Assembly (NCBI RefSeq): GCF_900155965.1
Contig: NZ_FTMG01000008.1
Span: 188,410-252,409, forward strand
Source of the DNA: Mucilaginibacter lappiensis
GTDB taxonomy: Bacteria > Bacteroidota > Bacteroidia > Sphingobacteriales > Sphingobacteriaceae
Direction: 5' to 3'
Length of the DNA: 64,000 nt
The position numbers and the translations under genes were made by a program. The first letter of the stretch is position 1, and every line of letters starts with the position of its first letter. The notes below the pieces were generated by a model. The model searched no databases. It had not been told where the DNA came from and saw nothing but the letters and a program-made list of their open reading frames with translations. Shown here piece after piece: positions 19,319 to 27,702 of this stretch.

Positions 19319-21187
19319 ATGAAAAATTTAATCAAACATATTTTAACTGTATTAATTGTTTCGGGCGTGTTACTTACCTCATGTAAGAAAGATTTTTTAA
19401 ATACCAAGCCCTTAACAGAAGTGCCTTCTGATGATACCTGGAAAGATGGCGCACTTTCTGCCGCTTTTGTAAACGAAATTTATAACGGTTTAGGTAATGG
19501 GGGCTTTGATGAACAGGAGTTGGCCTCACTATCAGATGAAGCTGTATTTACGCATCCAGGAAGAGGTATAAATGTTATCAACGAAGGTACGGTAGGGCCT
19601 ACCAATATTGGCTGGACAAACAATACCTACGAGTGGGGAAGCATGTATAACCGGATCAGATCATGTAATGTGGCATTGCAGAACCTGGTTAAGTCCACAA
19701 TTGACCAATCGCTTAAAGAACGCCTGCGGGGCGAGGCCCATTTTTTAAGGGCTTATTATTATCAGCAGTTGGTGCGTTATTATGGTGGGATACCAATTAT
19801 TACTAAAGTATATCAGCTTGGGGAGGCCGATTACTCAGCAGCCAGAAACAACTATGCCGATTGCGTTAAATTCATTACTGCCGATTGCGACAGCGCTATT
19901 ACCCTATTAACCGGTAAAACTATGGATAAAGGCCGTACATCGGTGCCCGCCGCCTTGGCTTTAAAATCAAGAGTATTGTTGTATGCCGCAAGTGATCTGC
20001 ACGATATTCCAACTGCAAAAGCCAAATCTGCTGTGATCGGTGCTTATACGCACCCCGAGCTTCTTGGCTATATAAGCGGTGATAGGACGGCCCGTTGGCA
20101 GGCCGCAAAGGATGCGGCCAAAGCGGTTTTAGATGCCGCCGGTACTGGCTATAAACTCAATTTAGCTTCCCCAGCATCGTTTGATGATGCCAAGACTAGT
20201 TATATCTCTATCGCAATGGGCGGTGGCAGTAAAGCCACATTTGTTGATGCTACGGCTTCCTCCGAACTCATTTTTGCGCGGTATTTTGTTGCTGGTAAAG
20301 ATGAAGGGGGCGAAAATGTAGGTTTAAATAATGGCCCCAATGGTTATCATAACTGGGCAGGTAATACACCGGTTGAAAATTTAGTAAGTGACTATGAAAA
20401 CATTGATGGTACTAAATTCGATTGGAATAACCCGACCAATAAAGCCGCTCCTTATAAAAACAGAGATCCACGGTTTTATGCTTCTATTTTATATGATGGT
20501 GCCGGTTGGAAACCCCGCGACAAGATATCTGGTAATGTTGATCCGGCTAATCAAATTCAAACCGGAAGCTACCAGGTAGGTTCTGGAACGCTGGCTGGTT
20601 TAGATACCCGCCAAAGCAGCATCGAAAACTGGAATGGCAGCTGGACTGGTTACTACGTGCGCAAGTTTATAGATATTGATCCTAACGTGGTTGATAATAA
20701 CACCAAACAGTTTATTCCCTGGCCGTTTTTTAGGTATACCGAGGCAGTATTTAACTATGCTGAGGCCTGTATTGAGCTAGGTCAGGATGCCGAAGCCCGG
20801 ACTTGGCTTAACAAGATCCGTTTCCGCGCAGGGATGCCAGCCCTTACAGAATCGGGTGATGCATTAAAGCAGCGTTACCGCAATGAGCGAAGGATAGAAA
20901 TGGTTTATGAGGAGCAGCGTTACCACGATGCGCGTCGCTGGATGATAGGGCCCACTACCCTGGGCCAAAAACTGATCTTTATAACAGTAACCGGCACCCT
21001 GAAACCCGGCCAAACAGCGCCATCACCTTATAAGCATGACGAAACTATTTATAATTATACCTACACGCCTGCCATTGATAACGGGATCGAAAACAGGCAA
21101 TGGTTGGATAAGATGTACTTTTTACCTATTAGCCTAACTGAGGTAAATAAGAATCTCAAGTTGATTCAAAACCCAGGCTATAATTAA
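19319..21187 (+). CDS. SusD/RagB-family substrate-binding lipoprotein
   Basis: Product of 622 residues starting at 19319, where MKNLIKHILT opens a lipoprotein signal with lipobox LTSC (Cys22). An upstream in-frame ATG at 19223 lies inside the SusC gene and would hide the signal. Family features: RAYYYQQLVRYYGGIPI in the TPR region, YTEAVFNYAEACIELGQDAE, then RNERRIEMVYEEQRYHDARR and the terminal LKLIQNPGYN. Longer than average for SusD, with inserted loops in the middle third. Pairs with the SusC just upstream. Confidence 0.95.
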   Translation: MKNLIKHILTVLIVSGVLLTSCKKDFLNTKPLTEVPSDDTWKDGALSAAFVNEIYNGLGNGGFDEQELASLSDEAVFTHPGRGINVINEGTVGPTNIGWTNNTYEWGSMYNRIRSCNVALQNLVKSTIDQSLKERLRGEAHFLRAYYYQQLVRYYGGIPIITKVYQLGEADYSAARNNYADCVKFITADCDSAITLLTGKTMDKGRTSVPAALALKSRVLLYAASDLHDIPTAKAKSAVIGAYTHPELLGYISGDRTARWQAAKDAAKAVLDAAGTGYKLNLASPASFDDAKTSYISIAMGGGSKATFVDATASSELIFARYFVAGKDEGGENVGLNNGPNGYHNWAGNTPVENLVSDYENIDGTKFDWNNPTNKAAPYKNRDPRFYASILYDGAGWKPRDKISGNVDPANQIQTGSYQVGSGTLAGLDTRQSSIENWNGSWTGYYVRKFIDIDPNVVDNNTKQFIPWPFFRYTEAVFNYAEACIELGQDAEARTWLNKIRFRAGMPALTESGDALKQRYRNERRIEMVYEEQRYHDARRWMIGPTTLGQKLIFITVTGTLKPGQTAPSPYKHDETIYNYTYTPAIDNGIENRQWLDKMYFLPISLTEVNKNLKLIQNPGYN

Positions 21188-21226
21188 AAAGTAGCTGTCA
21201 TTATTTTAATAGAAATAATATACTCC

Positions 21227-21259
21227 AAATGCCATGCTGTTATAAACAGCATGGCATTT
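21227..21259 (+). terminator. Perfect 15-bp hairpin terminator after SusD
   Basis: Arms AAATGCCATGCTGTT and AACAGCATGGCATTT pair perfectly around a 3-base loop, followed by TATTTAG. It ends the SusC/SusD transcript 40 bp after the SusD stop, so the amidohydrolase genes probably have their own promoter. Confidence 0.9.
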
Positions 21260-21446
21260 ATTTAGCCTGATAGTTTAACTTATTTACTTTAGGACTTACA
21301 ATATGTCATTGATATCCACCTAAAACTTATTACAAAGGTATTGATAAGGTTTAATATGGCAGATTTGGTGTAACAAACCCATGATAATTAAAATATTTAT
21401 TTTTTTTCTGAGCTTAATTGATAAATTTAGAGGTAAGTCGATATAT

Positions 21447-24400
21447 ATGAAAAAAACAATACTTTTTTACTTTCTCTTTTTTGCCCTTAAAGTTTGCGAC
21501 GCCCAGGAAACGTTCCCGGTTAATGGGGCCTGGGATATCCGACCGGGGCAGTATGCTTTTATCAATGGTACTATAGTTACCAATGCCGATCAAACCATAA
21601 GTGGAGGCACCTTATTGGTTAAAGACAGGATTATTGAAGCCGTAGGTAAAGATATCCCCATCCCTAAAGGATATACCGTGGTTAACCTGGAGGGTAAATA
21701 TATTTACCCTGGACTTATTGATGCATATACCACTTATGGTATACCTGAGCAACCGAGACAGGTCTTTGGTGCCGGAGGTTTTGGTGGGCGTGTTATTGTC
21801 CCTGTATCAACCAAGCCCGGAGCTTATGGCTGGAATGAATCCATAAAACCCGAAATGAATGCTAAAACAGTATTTCATGGAGATGCCGCAAAGAGTGAAG
21901 ATCTAAAGAAAAACGGGTTTAGTACCGTGCAATCACTTATACATGATGGTATTGCCCGCGGAACTTCGGTTGTGGTTAGCCTGGGCGACGAACGCGATAA
22001 TTTGATTATGTTGAACGATCAGGCGGCGGCGCATTATTCTTTTAGTAAAGGTACAGCAGCTACTAATTATCCGTCATCATTAATGGGTAGTATAGCATTG
22101 CTACGCCAAACGTACTATGATGCGCAATGGTATAAAACTCAAAAAGGAGAGTACAATATATCTCTCGACGAATTTAACCGTACACAAAACCTGCCCCAGA
22201 TTTTTGAAGTAAGCGACCCGCAAAGCATTTTGCGTGCCGATAAAATAGCCAAAGAATTTGGCCGGCATTATATTTACAAAACTGATGGATTGGAGTACCG
22301 GCGTATTGCCGCTATAAAGGCTACGGGCAGTGAATTTATCATTCCTGTAAACTTCCCGGAACCCTATGATGTAGAGGATCCAATAGATGCCCGGAGTATC
22401 AAATATGATCAATTAAAAAACTGGGAACTGGCACCAACCAATCCTGGAGTTTTGGAAAAGGCGGGTGTGAAATTTGCCATAACTTCCTATGGGTTGACCA
22501 ATGCCCGTGATTTTTGGACAAACATCAGAACTGCCATCACCAACGGTCTTAGCGAAAAACAAGCGCTAAACTCGTTAACAACCATCCCGGCAGAAATGCT
22601 TGGTGTAGCTGATAAAGTAGGCACGTTAACCAAAGGTAAACTGGCCAGCTTTATTATTACTTCCGGTAATCTATTTAAGCCTGACAATATCATTTATGAA
22701 AACTGGGCAGAGGGACGACAATATGTGGTAAGTAAAATGAATATTGCTGATCTGCGCGGTAATTATTTGGTAAATGGAACGGGTTTTGCTAATACAACTT
22801 TAACTATTAATGGCTCGCCTGGTGTGTACGAAGTGAGTGTTAAGCATTCTGGTACAGATAGCACACGTACCAGGGGAACTATTACCAGGACAGGCGACCG
22901 GGTAAGCATCTATTTTGATTATAAGCAAAACCCGGAAGGCATTATCAGATTATCAGGGTATATTTCCTCCATTTTCCCGATAACTTTGAAAGGTGATGCC
23001 GTATTTCCGGATGGATCATTAAGCAAGTGGACAGCAACATTCACCAGTGCTGCACCGGCATCCAAATCTCCATCGCAGGAGACGCCTAAACCTAATCTAA
23101 ACGTTGGGCCAGTCATTTATCCTTTTGCAGCATTTGGTAATGCCGAGATACCCAAAGCCGAGACGGTATTGTTAAAAAATGCTACTGTTTGGACAAATGA
23201 AAAAGAGGGCATATTAAAAAACACCGACGTTTTAATTGAAAACGGTAAGATAAAGTCAGTTGGTAAAAATCTTCCATCTGCCGGAGCAAAAGTAATTGAT
23301 GCCACAGGCAAGCATATATCTGCCGGTATTGTTGACGAGCACTCGCATATCGCCGCAACAGGGGGCATTAATGAAGGTACACAGTCAGTCACATCAGAGG
23401 TTCGTATAGCGGATGTTATTGATGCAGAGGATATCAACCTGTATCGACAATTGGCTGGTGGGGTAACCACATCGCATATATTACATGGTTCGGCCAATGC
23501 TATCGGTGGCCAGACACAGTTAATTAAACATCGCTGGGGTATGTTACCCGAAGAGATCAAATTTGCGGGCAGCGATGGCTTTATCAAGTTTGCTCTGGGC
23601 GAAAACGTAAAAGGAAGTAATAATGGTCCGCCTGCCAATAATGCAGCTCTGCGGTTTCCACAAACACGCATGGGGGTTGAAGAGGTATATATAGATGCGT
23701 TTACACGAGCCAAAGAGTACAAAACAGCCCGTGCCGCAAAAGGGAGCACTACTCGAAGAGACTTAGAGTTGGATGCTCTCGTAGAAATATTAGACAACAA
23801 ACGTTTTATCACCTGTCACTCCTATGTGCAATCAGAGATCAATATGTTGATGCACGTTGCCGATTCTATGGGTTTCCACATTAATACCTTTACCCACATA
23901 CTGGAAGGTTATAAAGTGGCCGATAAAATGAAAGCGCGCAATATTGCCGGGTCAACATTTTCAGACTGGTGGGCCTATAAAAGTGAGGTGGCAGAGGCTA
24001 TTCCGTACAACGGTAAGCTGATGCATGAGGTTGGCTTGGTAACCGGCTTTAACTCCGATGACGCTGAAATGGCCCGCCGCCTGAATCAGGAAGCAGGGAA
24101 AGCGGTAACCTACGGACATATGAGCGAAGAGGACGCCTTGAAACTGGTAACTCTTAATCCTGCAAAAATGATGCATGTAGATAACCGGATAGGCAGTATT
24201 AAACCAGGTAAAGATGCCGATATTGTTTTATGGTCGGCAGATCCATTGTCTGTTTATGCCGTTGCCGAAAAAACCTTTGTTGATGGGGTTTTGTATTGGG
24301 ATATTGAAAAAGATGCCGAAAAACAAAAGGCTTTGGCAGCAGACGAAGGACGTATCATACAAAAGATGCTGGAAGCTAAAAACAAAGGAGCAGCTACGCA

Positions 24401-24539
24401 AAGACCAACAACTACCCGCCATCGTCTTTATGAATGTGAAAGTGTTGAAGAAGATAATTTTGTAGTGGCCGACGATTATACAGAAATGGAGCGGGCCAAA
24501 CAGGCAGCACGCGAAGCAAGAGATCATAATGAGCAATAA
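21447..24539 (+). CDS. Two-module amidohydrolase-superfamily protein (one degenerate, one intact module)
   Basis: Exported protein of about 1030 residues; the start at 21447 gives MKKTILFYF and a signal ending in CDAQ. Two urease/imidazolonepropionase-like folds lie in tandem. The N-terminal module (about 30-450) has PGLIDAYTTYG where an active enzyme has PGxIDxHxH, so its metal ligands are lost. The C-terminal module (about 560-1000) has GIVDEHSHIA with His632/His634, later His791 (ITCHSY), His817 (FTHILEG) and Asp871 (NSDDAEM): a full ligand set. Substrate unknown; related proteins are annotated as dipeptidase- or prolidase-like amidohydrolases. The next gene is a further degenerate paralogue. 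Confidence 0.85.
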   Translation: MKKTILFYFLFFALKVCDAQETFPVNGAWDIRPGQYAFINGTIVTNADQTISGGTLLVKDRIIEAVGKDIPIPKGYTVVNLEGKYIYPGLIDAYTTYGIPEQPRQVFGAGGFGGRVIVPVSTKPGAYGWNESIKPEMNAKTVFHGDAAKSEDLKKNGFSTVQSLIHDGIARGTSVVVSLGDERDNLIMLNDQAAAHYSFSKGTAATNYPSSLMGSIALLRQTYYDAQWYKTQKGEYNISLDEFNRTQNLPQIFEVSDPQSILRADKIAKEFGRHYIYKTDGLEYRRIAAIKATGSEFIIPVNFPEPYDVEDPIDARSIKYDQLKNWELAPTNPGVLEKAGVKFAITSYGLTNARDFWTNIRTAITNGLSEKQALNSLTTIPAEMLGVADKVGTLTKGKLASFIITSGNLFKPDNIIYENWAEGRQYVVSKMNIADLRGNYLVNGTGFANTTLTINGSPGVYEVSVKHSGTDSTRTRGTITRTGDRVSIYFDYKQNPEGIIRLSGYISSIFPITLKGDAVFPDGSLSKWTATFTSAAPASKSPSQETPKPNLNVGPVIYPFAAFGNAEIPKAETVLLKNATVWTNEKEGILKNTDVLIENGKIKSVGKNLPSAGAKVIDATGKHISAGIVDEHSHIAATGGINEGTQSVTSEVRIADVIDAEDINLYRQLAGGVTTSHILHGSANAIGGQTQLIKHRWGMLPEEIKFAGSDGFIKFALGENVKGSNNGPPANNAALRFPQTRMGVEEVYIDAFTRAKEYKTARAAKGSTTRRDLELDALVEILDNKRFITCHSYVQSEINMLMHVADSMGFHINTFTHILEGYKVADKMKARNIAGSTFSDWWAYKSEVAEAIPYNGKLMHEVGLVTGFNSDDAEMARRLNQEAGKAVTYGHMSEEDALKLVTLNPAKMMHVDNRIGSIKPGKDADIVLWSADPLSVYAVAEKTFVDGVLYWDIEKDAEKQKALAADEGRIIQKMLEAKNKGAATQRPTTTRHRLYECESVEEDNFVVADDYTEMERAKQAAREARDHNEQ

Positions 24540-24558
24540 TTCCCCAGTTAAAAGCAAC

Positions 24559-25872
24559 ATGAAAAGAACTATATTAAGTTTAGGAGGATTATTGCTTGGC
24601 ATTTCCTTCGCTTACGGGCAGGCAAACATTTCACCGGCCAAACCGCAAACAAAACCTGTGGTCATAACAGGTGCAACCATACACGTTGGCAACGGGCAGG
24701 TGATTAATAATGGTTACATCACTTTTGTAAAAGGCAAAATTACAGGTGTTGGAGAAGGTGCAGCGCCTTCTGTTGCCGATGCGGAAATAATTGATGCTAC
24801 AGGTAAACAGGTATATCCCGGGTTTATAGCGCCAATGACCACATTAGGTTTAATTGAAATAGAAGAGGGCGCCCGCGGGACGGTTGACGATACAGAAACG
24901 GGTGAGCTTAACCCACATGTACGCTCCTTAGTGGCTTATAATGCCGATTCAAAAGTTATTCCTACGGTACGTTCCAATGGTATTTTACTGGCTCAGCCTA
25001 CCCCTAATGGAGGCTTGATCTCCGGGGAATCGTCGGTAGTACAGTTAGATGCCTGGAACTGGGAGGATGCAGCATATAAAAAAGATATGGCCATCCACTT
25101 AAACTGGCCTGTAGCTGCGGGTGGTCGTGAAAGGAGGGGGGCAATACCGGTACCCGGAGTTGTCCAGGAAACACCAGCCCAGCGTGCCCAGAAAAAAGTA
25201 GATGAAATAACAAGCCTGTTTGAGCAGGCTAAGGCCTATGCTGAAATTGCTAAGCCCGCCGTAACCAATATCCGCTTTGAGGCGATGAGGGGTTTGTTTA
25301 ATGGCACCAAAAAGCTATTTATCATTGCTGATAACGCTAAAGAAATAGGGCAGGCCGTAACATTTTCCAAACGTCTTGGAATCTCGGCTGTCATTGTGGG
25401 CGGTAAAGAATCATATCTGGTTACCGATTTGTTACGAGAAAATAATGTACCGGTCATCATTCGTGAAACCCAAACCTTGCCTGATAGGGATGAGGACGAT
25501 GTTTACCTGCCTTACAAATTGCCCAAGCTGTTGCAGGATGGAGGCGTACTTTACGGCTTAACCGGTACCGGTTTCTGGCGTCAGCGCAACCTGCCTTTTG
25601 AAGCAGGCCAGGCAGTAGGGTACGGATTAACCAAAGAACAGGCTTTATCCATGATCACCATCAACAATGCCAAAATACTGGGTATCGATAAAACTACAGG
25701 TACTTTAGAAACCGGAAAAGATGCCAACCTTTTTATATCCAAAGGTGATGCCCTGGATATGATAGGCCTGGATGTGGAAACCGCCTTTATACAGGGCCGT
25801 AATATCAACCTGGATAACCTGCATAAGCAGCTTTACAAGAAGTTCAGCGACAAATATGGGTTAAAAGAATAA
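24559..25872 (+). CDS. Amidohydrolase-fold protein lacking metal ligands
   Basis: Product of 437 residues. The start at 24559 gives MKRTILSLGG and a signal peptide ending in AYGQ; an ATG at 24529 overlaps the previous stop and adds ten polar residues. The opening beta-sandwich (VITGATIHVGNGQVINNGYI) and the closing block (MITINNAKILGIDKTTGTLE) are typical of amidohydrolases. The metal-binding HxH strand is replaced by PGFIAPMTTLG, and no later His/Asp ligands stand out. It resembles the N-terminal half of its upstream neighbour. It is probably a non-catalytic partner or binding subunit of that enzyme (inference). Confidence 0.8.
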   Translation: MKRTILSLGGLLLGISFAYGQANISPAKPQTKPVVITGATIHVGNGQVINNGYITFVKGKITGVGEGAAPSVADAEIIDATGKQVYPGFIAPMTTLGLIEIEEGARGTVDDTETGELNPHVRSLVAYNADSKVIPTVRSNGILLAQPTPNGGLISGESSVVQLDAWNWEDAAYKKDMAIHLNWPVAAGGRERRGAIPVPGVVQETPAQRAQKKVDEITSLFEQAKAYAEIAKPAVTNIRFEAMRGLFNGTKKLFIIADNAKEIGQAVTFSKRLGISAVIVGGKESYLVTDLLRENNVPVIIRETQTLPDRDEDDVYLPYKLPKLLQDGGVLYGLTGTGFWRQRNLPFEAGQAVGYGLTKEQALSMITINNAKILGIDKTTGTLETGKDANLFISKGDALDMIGLDVETAFIQGRNINLDNLHKQLYKKFSDKYGLKE

Positions 25873-25909
25873 TCGGTTTACGATCCTGAACAGTGGGCCA
25901 TTTTGGTAT

Positions 25910-26027
25910 AAAAGTGGGTTTACATGGTTTACACTTTTTATGGTTTACATTTATGTAGTTATTTGATAATCAATTATTTGTGAATTTTACACCTCGATAT
26001 AGCAGGTTTTTATGTAAACCCACTTTT
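25910..26027. repeat. 16-bp inverted repeat bounding an AT-rich spacer
   Basis: AAAAGTGGGTTTACAT at 25910-25925 and its exact complement ATGTAAACCCACTTTT at 26012-26027 are 86 bp apart. The spacer starts with two ATGGTTTACA copies. It lies just after the amidohydrolase stop and before REP-like repeats. No ORF is inside. Confidence 0.7.
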
Positions 26028-26048
26028 TGGGGTAAAATGCTTAGGTCC

Positions 26049-26078
26049 CCTCAGGGTCTCCTGCAAGGAACCCTGAGG
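26049..26078. repeat. REP-like palindrome, copy 1
   Basis: CCTCAGGG and CCCTGAGG arms enclose the sequence TCTCCTGCAAGGAA. The same unit recurs, whole or partial, near 26821, 26938, 27107 and 27550, always in gene-free DNA, which defines a small dispersed palindromic repeat family. Confidence 0.75.
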
Positions 26079-26180
26079 TTAACGCCGGCCAAGACGAAAT
26101 GATGTTAAGAAATTGTGCAAAAAAACTTGCTTATTATTTCAGTTGCCTATTAATTTAATTTTATAAATTGCCGGCGCAAT

Positions 26181-26705
26181 ATGAGTAAATATTTAATCCT
26201 TCTTGTTTTTATAGGCCTTACCACATCGCTGTTTTCAAAAACGCATGTGCGCAGATTCAAATTAACTCATAAAATAAAAACGGCAAATGCTTATCTATCA
26301 ACAGATAGTGTTTCGGCAGACACACTTCTGCATTTTGCACAATCTCTTTTGGGTACCCGGTATCGTTCCAGATGTTCTAATCCGTTGGTGGGTTTTGACT
26401 GCTCGGGTTTTGTAAGTTATGTTTTCAAAAAGTTTAACTTTAATGTACCCCGTTCATCCTGCGAGTTTATCAGTGTAGGCCAAAAAGTAAGATTAGAGGA
26501 TGCCCGGCCTGGTGACATCATATTATTTACAGGAACTAAAAAACATACCCGCAGAATTGGCCACGTAGGCATCGTCTATTGTAATTCGAGCGACGAGTTT
26601 AAATTTATCCACTCCACATCCGGTAAAGAGCATGGGGTTACCATATCCAATATGGACGAAAGATATAAACGCCGCTTTGTACAGGTTATCCGCCTGTTAA
26701 TTTAA
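26181..26705 (+). CDS. NlpC/P60 (C40) peptidoglycan endopeptidase
   Basis: Exported cysteine peptidase of 174 residues that should cut peptide stems in the cell wall. Hydrophobic signal 1-19. The C40 domain covers about 46-170, with catalytic Cys74 in FDCSGFV, His128 in GHVGIV and the third polar residue His144 in FIHST. It follows the LGTRYR motif typical of the fold. It stands alone, flanked by repeats. Its last codons are part of the 112-bp direct repeat described at 26699. Length is that of a single-domain enzyme with no SH3 or LysM region. Confidence 0.92.
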   Translation: MSKYLILLVFIGLTTSLFSKTHVRRFKLTHKIKTANAYLSTDSVSADTLLHFAQSLLGTRYRSRCSNPLVGFDCSGFVSYVFKKFNFNVPRSSCEFISVGQKVRLEDARPGDIILFTGTKKHTRRIGHVGIVYCNSSDEFKFIHSTSGKEHGVTISNMDERYKRRFVQVIRLLI

Positions 26706-26810
26706 CATTTTTCTTACCCTTTTGATATAAAAAAAGCTTCTGTTACGACACAGAAGCTTTTTTATTTTGATAGAAATCAGCGGATTTAACAAAAAATAAT
26801 CAGTTCTTTT
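26699..26810. repeat. 112-bp direct repeat, copy A
   Basis: Matches 27591-27702 at a constant offset of 892 bp without gaps; I count 9 differences by eye (about 92 percent identity). It begins in the last codons of the NlpC/P60 gene, contains a hairpin terminator, and ends in sequence matching the last codons of the gene at 27692. It therefore looks like a duplicated convergent intergenic junction. Confidence 0.85.
26731..26762. terminator. Hairpin terminator after the NlpC/P60 gene
   Basis: AAAAAGCTTCTG and CAGAAGCTTTTT pair perfectly around an 8-base loop with A and T runs on both sides, so it should work in both directions. A mutated copy lies at about 27625-27655 in repeat copy B. Confidence 0.85.
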
Positions 26811-26824
26811 TTGTCGCTACAGGG

Positions 26825-26902
26825 TCTCCTGAAAGGGACTCTGAGGTTCGCCCTCTGGCAATTCAACACAGGGTCCTCTCCGAGAGACCCTGCTGGGACA
26901 TG
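26825..26902. repeat. About 78-bp composite repeat, copy 1
   Basis: Starts TCTCCTGAAAGGG, contains CCCTCTGG and AATTCAA, then AGGGTCCTCT, and ends CTGCTGGGACAT. A second, diverged copy is at 27107-27183. Its first part is the REP-like palindrome, so the repeat family exists in short and long forms. Confidence 0.65.
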
Positions 26903-26985
26903 AAATCTTTCGATCAAATATTTTTTGTCCCCTCAGGATCTCCTGAAAGTAATAACCCATCATATGGCATTTGTTCAAAAAAGGG

Positions 26986-27055
26986 TGTCATGGAGCCCGT
27001 CGAAGCATGGAGGGCAGGCCTCTGCGCTCGACCCTTCGACGGGCTCAGGGTGACA
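26986..27055. repeat. Imperfect palindrome of the TGTCA...CCCGTCGAAG type
   Basis: TGTCATGGAGCCCGTCGAAG at the left and CTTCGACGGGCTCAGGGTGACA-type sequence at the right are near-complementary arms around about 28 bases. Similar GTCACCCTGAGC...GTCGAAG elements are widespread intergenic repeats in environmental bacteria (from memory). A 60-codon open frame across it is not considered a gene. Confidence 0.65.
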
Positions 27056-27106
27056 GCCTCCTGTTTTAATAGTATTTGACAGTTCTGTCTACTCATGGGC
27101 TATTAC

Positions 27107-27183
27107 TCTCCTGAAAGGGGCCCTATGGTTCACCCTCTGGTAATTCAAAACGCAGGGTCCTCTTCACAGAATCTGCTGGGACA
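27107..27183. repeat. About 78-bp composite repeat, copy 2
   Basis: Diverged copy of 26825-26902, sharing TCTCCTGAAAGGG, TTC(A/G)CCCTCTGG, AATTCAA, CAGGGTCCTCT and CTGCTGGGACAT in the same order and orientation. Confidence 0.65.
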
Positions 27184-27255
27184 TTAGCTTTTTTTATAAT
27201 GATGGAGATGCTCCTTTCAAATAACAATTAGGGTAGTGTATCAGCTTGAATTTAT

Positions 27256-27531
27256 TTATGCATGTAATAAAATCCCAAGCAAAATGAAGACAATAAGTGA
27301 CTCAAAACCCATAATAAGGAATCTTTTAAATTTATACAATTTAAAAAATCGTAAAGCAGCTATGATGATAATTAAATGCAATATGAAATAGATGCAAAGT
27401 AAAATTCTTAAAGGAATAAAAAAAGTTGGATTTCCATTTACAATGAAATATGACATCCAGCCCATTATGCAAACCAAAACATAAGTTAGCGGAACATTTA
27501 TTATATAAGCAAAAACTATCTTTTTATTCAT
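27256..27531 (-). CDS. Small three-TM membrane protein of unknown function
   Basis: A 91-residue product that is almost wholly hydrophobic: segments near 5-28, 38-62 and 70-90 with short basic loops (KLYKFKRF). It lies alone in the repeat-rich patch between the two copies of the 112-bp direct repeat, flanked by REP-like elements. Codons are more AT-rich than in neighbouring genes, which fits an acquired or fast-evolving gene. I recognise no family; a small inner-membrane protein is all that can be said. Confidence 0.55.
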   Translation of the reverse strand: MNKKIVFAYIINVPLTYVLVCIMGWMSYFIVNGNPTFFIPLRILLCIYFILHLIIIIAALRFFKLYKFKRFLIMGFESLIVFILLGILLHA

Positions 27532-27549
27532 AGGTTATAAGTTGATTTT

Positions 27550-27587
27550 GTCCTCTCAGGGTCTCCTGAAAAGGACCCTGAGGGGAC
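27550..27587. repeat. REP-like palindrome, most complete copy
   Basis: GTCCTCTCAGGGTC and GACCCTGAGGGGAC are near-perfect arms around a 10-base centre. It lies upstream of the minus-strand small membrane protein and directly before repeat copy B. Confidence 0.75.
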
Positions 27588-27590
27588 ATG

Positions 27591-27702
27591 AATTTAACAT
27601 TTTTCTTATCCTGTTGATATAAAAAAAACTTCTGTTATGGTATAGAAGCTTTTTTATGATGATAGAAATCAGCGGATTTAACAAAAAATAATCAGTTCTT
27701 TT
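27591..27702. repeat. 112-bp direct repeat, copy B
   Basis: Second copy of the element at 26699-26810. It carries the terminator region and the last codons of the minus-strand gene ending at 27692. Because it contains functional coding sequence on this side and copy A contains it on the other, both junctions of the 780-bp segment carry the ancestral sequence. Confidence 0.85.

Noticed and set aside
23117..23812. Long open frame (231 codons) on the minus strand
   Set aside because: Lies entirely inside the intact amidohydrolase module with its conserved metal ligands on the plus strand; its translation shows no domain or signal.
26914..27096. 60-codon open frame in the repeat patch
   Set aside because: Made of REP-like and CCCGTCGAAG-type palindromes; no start context and no protein features.
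25873..27702. Repeat-rich patch considered as a CRISPR array or insertion sequence
   Set aside because: Repeats are palindromic, unevenly spaced and without unique spacers; no cas or transposase gene is present.
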